From contig NC_135248.1 of assembly GCF_947623445.1 (NCBI RefSeq), positions 1,674,001 to 1,738,000 of the forward strand: a stretch of DNA of 64,000 nt, given 5' to 3'. The position numbers and the translations under genes were made by a program. Source of the DNA: Clavelina lepadiformis (Eukaryota; Chordata; Ascidiacea; Aplousobranchia; Clavelinidae). The notes under the pieces were generated by a model. The model was not told the origin of the DNA. It made no database searches and saw only the letters and a program-made list of their open reading frames with translations. Shown here piece after piece: positions 59,299-64,000 of this stretch (the stretch's first letter is position 1; the number at the start of each line of letters is the position of its first letter).

Positions 59299-62200
59299 AT
59301 GGTAGTGAACGAGTATAATTTAACAATGAGTGTGTTGGAACGATTTCGAAATTCTAGAACAACATCGGTCGTCATTGTTTTTTCAATTTTATTAATCGAT
59401 TGTTTGTTGCTATTTGCAATCGGTGAGTAGAACATTTGTTACGTCATGGCTATTTGTTTTATTTTAAAGACTTCGTTCCTTATACATTATACATGAACAA
59501 ATCGAAATACATTATATGAAACGCGAATGACACAACTCTTAATAACTTACCATAACGTGATTTGTGCTCATTACAATATGTTTTCTCTTTGTCAACAGTT
59601 CCAGTAATACCTGTTTTTCTTTGGAAACATCATCAAAAGTCACTGAATCTTTCAGTGGAAATCAGTTGCAATAAATCTACCAATGATCCAAGCTTGTTTG
59701 CGTTTAATGTAACTCTGCCGCCTAACGATGATAGCGCGACAGAAAAAAGTGAATCGCAAAAACTTTGCAAGCAAAATATGGAAAATGCTTTTCTCAAAAC
59801 ACAAAGCATCAAAATTGCCGCCATTATTGCTGCCAAACCTGCCGTGCAAGTGACTACCAACCTTATAACAGGTCCATTGATTGACAGGATCGGATACAGT
59901 GTTCCAATGTTCTTTGGCGTGATAGTGATTTGTACAACGGCTATAAGTAAGTTAGTTGTTTGATACATTTATTGTACATATTATCATTCAATTTCATGCA
60001 AGGCATATACGAATTACATTCCAAGATGTGAAGTTTTTATTGGTCAAATCATTCCGCTCCACCCAACCTTTATAACCTATGTTAAATAGAATTATTAGCT
60101 TTGGGCTTATGGAGAAGACAAACGCTGTACCGAGCTTCTCGCAATGCTTACGGTGTCTACAAATGTTCTTGATGATGGTACAGCAAAAGGCTGTTAAACT
60201 AATAAATCCAGACATCTAGTCCGGATGACCGAAAAAAAAACATTTAATCAGACGACAAATCGGAACATAAATACTGTATATTTTATCTTATCCAGATAAA
60301 GATTTTACGATAAACCTAACTCCAATAAAGTTATAAATGTTTTCGCATAGCCTTTGGCCTGGGGCAGAGCTATACAGTGTTGCTGGTATCTATCGCCATA
60401 CAAGGGATCGGCGCCGCTTGTGCAATGGCAGGAGGAATGACGATGTTGGTGAGGAAATATGCTGAAGATGAGGAGAGAGGAAAAGTGATCGGGATAGCTT
60501 TGGGAGCGATTGGAATTGGAATAATAGGTGAGAACTGCTGGTGAAGATAGAGCATAGACACAAAACTAAACTGCTGTAGGCAGAATTGACCAATCAACGC
60601 CATTCAAGTGATTGTTACGAAATTATGTTCTCGTTCGGGCTTTCTAAGTTTTTCTTGACTGAAAGTAGGTTTTAAGCATTCTTATGATTGGGAATTTTTT
60701 TAAGCGGGCCCGCCTTATGGGAGTGTTATGAATGCTTTTGCCGGTAAACCAACAACATTTCTTCTGCTTGCGGGTATCATTGCAGTTGTTGAAGTATTCC
60801 AAGTCTTCTACAGTCGTCTTAAAATCGAAAGAAATAGTCACGTATGGCAAGTCTTTAGGCTTAGTTTTGTTTGATATGGACGCTCTCCTTCAAGCAAAGG
60901 AAGCTCTGTGCTATAAAGTGGTTTCCGTTTTTCTGTCAACTTACATTAATAAAACAACAATTTATAATGATTGATTTGGCTTGGGTCTCTTTTGACTAGT
61001 TGTTTGTAATTCAAAGAAGAATTTTTTCCATCGCGATTTGGCAAGCTTCTTTTCGTACAAACATTTCAAAATATCTTTATGATAGGCATACGTCATTTGA
61101 ATAATGTGACACGATACGAAAAATCACTTTCTACTTTTTAATTTTTATTCTCCATGATACTAAAATCGTCTTTTCGATGCTGGTATACGGTACCTAATGT
61201 TTGAACATTTTACAAAGGACGAGGAGGCAACCTCGATATGGACGTTATTGGTGGACCCGTACATTATCTTGGCGGCATCCCCGCTAATGTTGGTTAGCAT
61301 CAGTTTTGGAATCTTCAACACAGGTTTGCCAGCCTGGCTCATACAACGATTCAACTCACCAAAGTGGATGCTTGGTAAGTGTCTTACACACAGGACGTCT
61401 GTACTTGTATGAAGCCTAATGATTATAGCTTTAAAATTATTGCAAATCGAGAATTTCGTTATATGACGTGACATCAAGTTTTGCATCTGACGTTTTACTG
61501 CAAGTAGGTTCGCAATTATACATCTGTATTGTTCTGTAGATGAAATTAGTGCCTGATATTGTGTAGACCAGAACACACTAAAGTATACGTATAGGCTTAC
61601 AAGATTATGACATATTTCTTTCGTTATATGATAACTCAAGTTAATAGACAGCACCGGGCCACTACATGTTATTGATAGGCATCTAAGACCACTACCTCTG
61701 TGTTATGTTTAGAGGTCGTTGAGTAAACATAACTCATCTTCATGTGCTTTTCAGGTCTCGTATTTGTACCAACCTGCATAGGCTACATTGTTACAACAAA
61801 CGTCTTTTCATTTATTCCGATAAGAAACATGCGCTGGCTGGTTGCATTGGTCGGGGCCTATATTTCCGTTGCAGCCTGCTTAAGTTTGCCATTTTCAACC
61901 AGGTTCGCACGTCATATTATTAACTGCTTTTTTGTTACTGACGTTGTGCTATGAACCGCTGCCACCACATGCACTTTAAGTTGGCAGTTGCACTATAATA
62001 GCTTTAATGCCGATTACAATCTTGATATATTATTATAATAAATAATTATTTACTTATTATTCTTTGAAGCTTTGCTGCCACAATTGGACCGACATTAACA
62101 CTCGGCATTGGATGTGGGTTAATTGAAGTCAATATTTATCCAATTATGGCAATTCTAGTTGACACTCGACATAAGTCTGCTTATGGCAGCGTCTATGCGA

Positions 62201-62955
62201 TAGCCGATATCTCAATATGCTTGGGATATATCATAGGTATGGCCATCACTTCATATGATAAGAAGTCCAAAACCAGTTTACCTTAAATCGAAACATATTT
62301 GTCTCTAAAAGTGGCGTACTCTGGATTGCGTTGATGGAGGGTGGCTTTGAAAAAGCTGGTTCTAAAACTTCTGCGCTTAACTTTCGCTTATTCTGGAAAC
62401 ACTTAAGGTTGTGTCCGAAAAATTTAATTTTTTTTTGGATTCGAAAAAGGAAACTTTCCGCTTATAGCTAATTGTCCGCTAAGGCAGGTGTGCACTTATT
62501 TAATTATTCTCAAGTGTATTTTTATGCTAACACTTGTAACTTTAGATTTATCCAACCGCCATCAAAAATGCAGTAAGCTGGATAAATTTTCATCGATACT
62601 TATAGGAATTTCGCCAATTCTTAGGCTTATGGCTAATTAGATTAAACCAGTCAACACAAAACATATTTCAATCAAGTAGGTTGCTGATGTTCTTTACAGG
62701 TCCACTACTGACCGGTGCCCTCCTTCAAGTGATCAGCTTTTCCTGGGTTTTGTGGATACTAACCATCGTGTTTTTTCTTTTTGCTCCATGTCTTGTCTTC
62801 TTGAAGAAACCGATTGAACGAAGATCAAACGAAGAAACAGAGGTAAAATGTTTGGGGATTTATAACGAATCATCCGATTTGAAAGTCTTTAAAATTTATT
62901 TTATTTGCAGAGTTTACTGAACAGTTCTGTGTCCGCAAAGAATGAAAAGGATTGA
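59299..62955 (+). CDS. SLC18-like transporter, gene G (last, most diverged of array)
   Basis: Exons 59299-59422, 59599-59946, 60351-60527, 60705-60841, 61218-61374, 61755-61902, 62070-62236, 62700-62842, 62911-62955; 481 codons plus stop. Promoter, exon 1 and intron 1 match genes C-F, but introns 2-8 are unrelated or much shorter and the exons are more diverged. TM1 Asp (LLIDCLLLF), TM2 Lys, and both TM10/TM11 Asp are present. A Ser replaces the TM7 Asn of the other genes (LVSISFGIF). TM6 carries an unusual Glu (AVVEVFQVF). The exon 4 donor is CAC-GTATGG. The C-terminus ends NEKD. Exon 2 has the FAFNVTLPP loop shared with gene B. A possible AATAAA polyadenylation signal is at 63211-63216. Confidence 0.87.
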
Positions 62956-63210
62956 TGATTTTTCTTACACCAGCGGTTTCTCATACGTCTTAAAAACAAA
63001 ATGCTTTGTGTACTTTAACTTTGATTTTCTAAGCCACGTTTGTGCTTACGTCATGTCCTGCTTGGAGTAATGAAATGTTGTCAGAGCTATTTAACTTACT
63101 GTAGTTATCTAAATGAGTAATTAGCTCACAATTACCTTCTCGATAACGGTCGTTAGCATTTCATACCACTCTGGACACAAGGAACATTTATCAAGAGTGT
63201 TTGCAAGCTC

Positions 63211-63216
63211 AATAAA
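63211..63216 (+). terminator. Possible polyadenylation signal of gene G
   Basis: AATAAA about 255 bp after the stop codon of gene G and immediately before the TTAA repeat. Position only; no other evidence. Confidence 0.35.
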
Positions 63217-63218
63217 GT

Positions 63219-63262
63219 TAATTAGGCTAGTTAATTAATTAATTAATTAGTTAGTTAATATT
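63219..63262. repeat. TTAA/TTAG simple repeat
   Basis: A run of ttaatt/ttag units, ending near 63258. Low-complexity sequence marking the start of the AT-rich tail. Confidence 0.7.
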
Positions 63263-64000
63263 TTAAACGAAGGTAAAAAGGACACACTGCCGTTACTTAT
63301 ATTGAAAAACTATATATGTCCGCATTAAACATAAATAACTAGTTAATAAATAAATAATAACTTAATAACAATACTAATGATAACTTTCTTCGTCATTATC
63401 ATGACTAATGATCTATGAAAGCCAACAGGCTTGTCAAAATTCAGATCCGAAAATTTTTATTAAATAACTTAAGTGCAAAACAGGACTGGGTCGAATTCAA
63501 GTTGTTTGAAGCAAAAATCTTTTATAAAATCTAAAACAAGATAAAGCCTTAATATGTTCAGAAATATAGAAAAAAATAATTATATAAAAACTTTAGTAAA
63601 TAGAAAGAAAATATTTTTCTTCACTTAAATCACATTCAAAATACTTACTAGTTATTACATCGCAGGTTCCTGTATATTAAACAAACTTTTATACAAACGT
63701 GCTTCAAAAACCGCTACGTCACTCTTGATCACACAACAACAAAAAAACGAAGCATATTTATGGTTTGATGTCGCGACCTGCACAGTTCGGAAACTCTCGA
63801 TTAGAAAACACGAAGGTAACCAAGGCTATCAATTACACGCTGTAGCCATGCCATAGTTATTCACTTTATTAATGATCACGACATTATAGGCTACTATAAC
63901 AGGACCTGATGTCATTTGTACTTCCGAACTCAACATGGCATTTTTTGACTAAAAGCTCGTCCTTGTAAAAGCTTTCCTAAACAAACGTAGCAACTAAAAG
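63263..64000. other. AT-rich tail, no gene seen
   Basis: Low-complexity A/T-rich DNA downstream of the array. No further transporter exon or spacer sequence is visible before the end of the window. Confidence 0.45.

Noticed and set aside
61160-61654. Minus-strand 164-codon open frame, the longest in the window
   Set aside because: It lies across exon 5 and intron 5 of gene G in antisense, has no family features and is not preserved in the other array copies.
32178-62955. Identity as SLC18B1 (polyamine) or other MFS families
   Set aside because: The QGIGSxC, DEERGxVxG, GPPxGS and LVDxRHxSxYGSVYAIAD blocks and the TM1 Asp/TM2 Lys fit the VMAT/VAChT branch better; a phylogeny would decide.

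Overview
This is a window of AT-rich animal nuclear DNA with intron-split genes, decayed transposons and tRNA-derived repeats. I see no prokaryotic features, rRNA or CRISPR. Compact introns and a local expansion of vesicular-amine-transporter-like genes suggest an invertebrate deuterostome. An ascidian tunicate is my best guess, but the sequence does not prove it.

The dominant content is one gene family: SLC18-like (VMAT/VAChT-type) major facilitator transporters, predicted 12-TM proteins of 457-483 residues. Exon sizes and phases (97-~345-177-137-157-148-167-143-45 nt) are nearly the same in every copy, so I could place splice sites by hand. At 0.1-6.7 kb there is a divergent but intact minus-strand copy (4023-6687) next to a partial, deleted duplicate of its own 3' end. 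At 9.1-10.6 kb lies a plus-strand pseudogene (exons 2-4). At 26.9-28.7 kb lies a minus-strand pseudogene with an internally duplicated exon 2. At 30.2-30.7 kb is a 3' fragment. From 32.2 to 63.0 kb, six complete plus-strand genes sit head to tail with a ~5.3 kb period and near-identical spacers. Here they are called B (32178-36248), C (37440-41577), D (43271-47451), E (48644-52778), F (53970-58105) and G (59299-62955).

The region from 11 to 26.5 kb is repeat-rich and has no gene I can defend as intact. It holds a hAT-type MITE with a perfect 8-bp target duplication, a cytochrome P450 last-exon pseudogene, a LINE remnant, a two-part repeat whose second copy is split by about 1.3 kb, and a tandemly duplicated group of degenerate tRNA-like sequences. 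One of those tRNA-like sequences is followed by a minisatellite apparently built from its 3' tail. A Ty3-type LTR-retrotransposon pol fossil lies at 31.1-32.0 kb, just upstream of the array.

The array genes keep the charged residues of the VMAT proton/amine machinery in TM1, TM2, TM10 and TM11, but lack the TM4 arginine and TM7 glutamate of VMATs. Spacers of genes C-G share a perfect CRE octamer (TGACGTCA) 790-792 bp before the first ATG and a 7-bp-stem hairpin about 142-162 bp before it. Gene B lacks both. The unit of amplification seems to begin and end near exon 2. A block of B+C recurs in E+F at a constant offset of about 16.53 kb, which means either very recent duplication or an assembly artefact.
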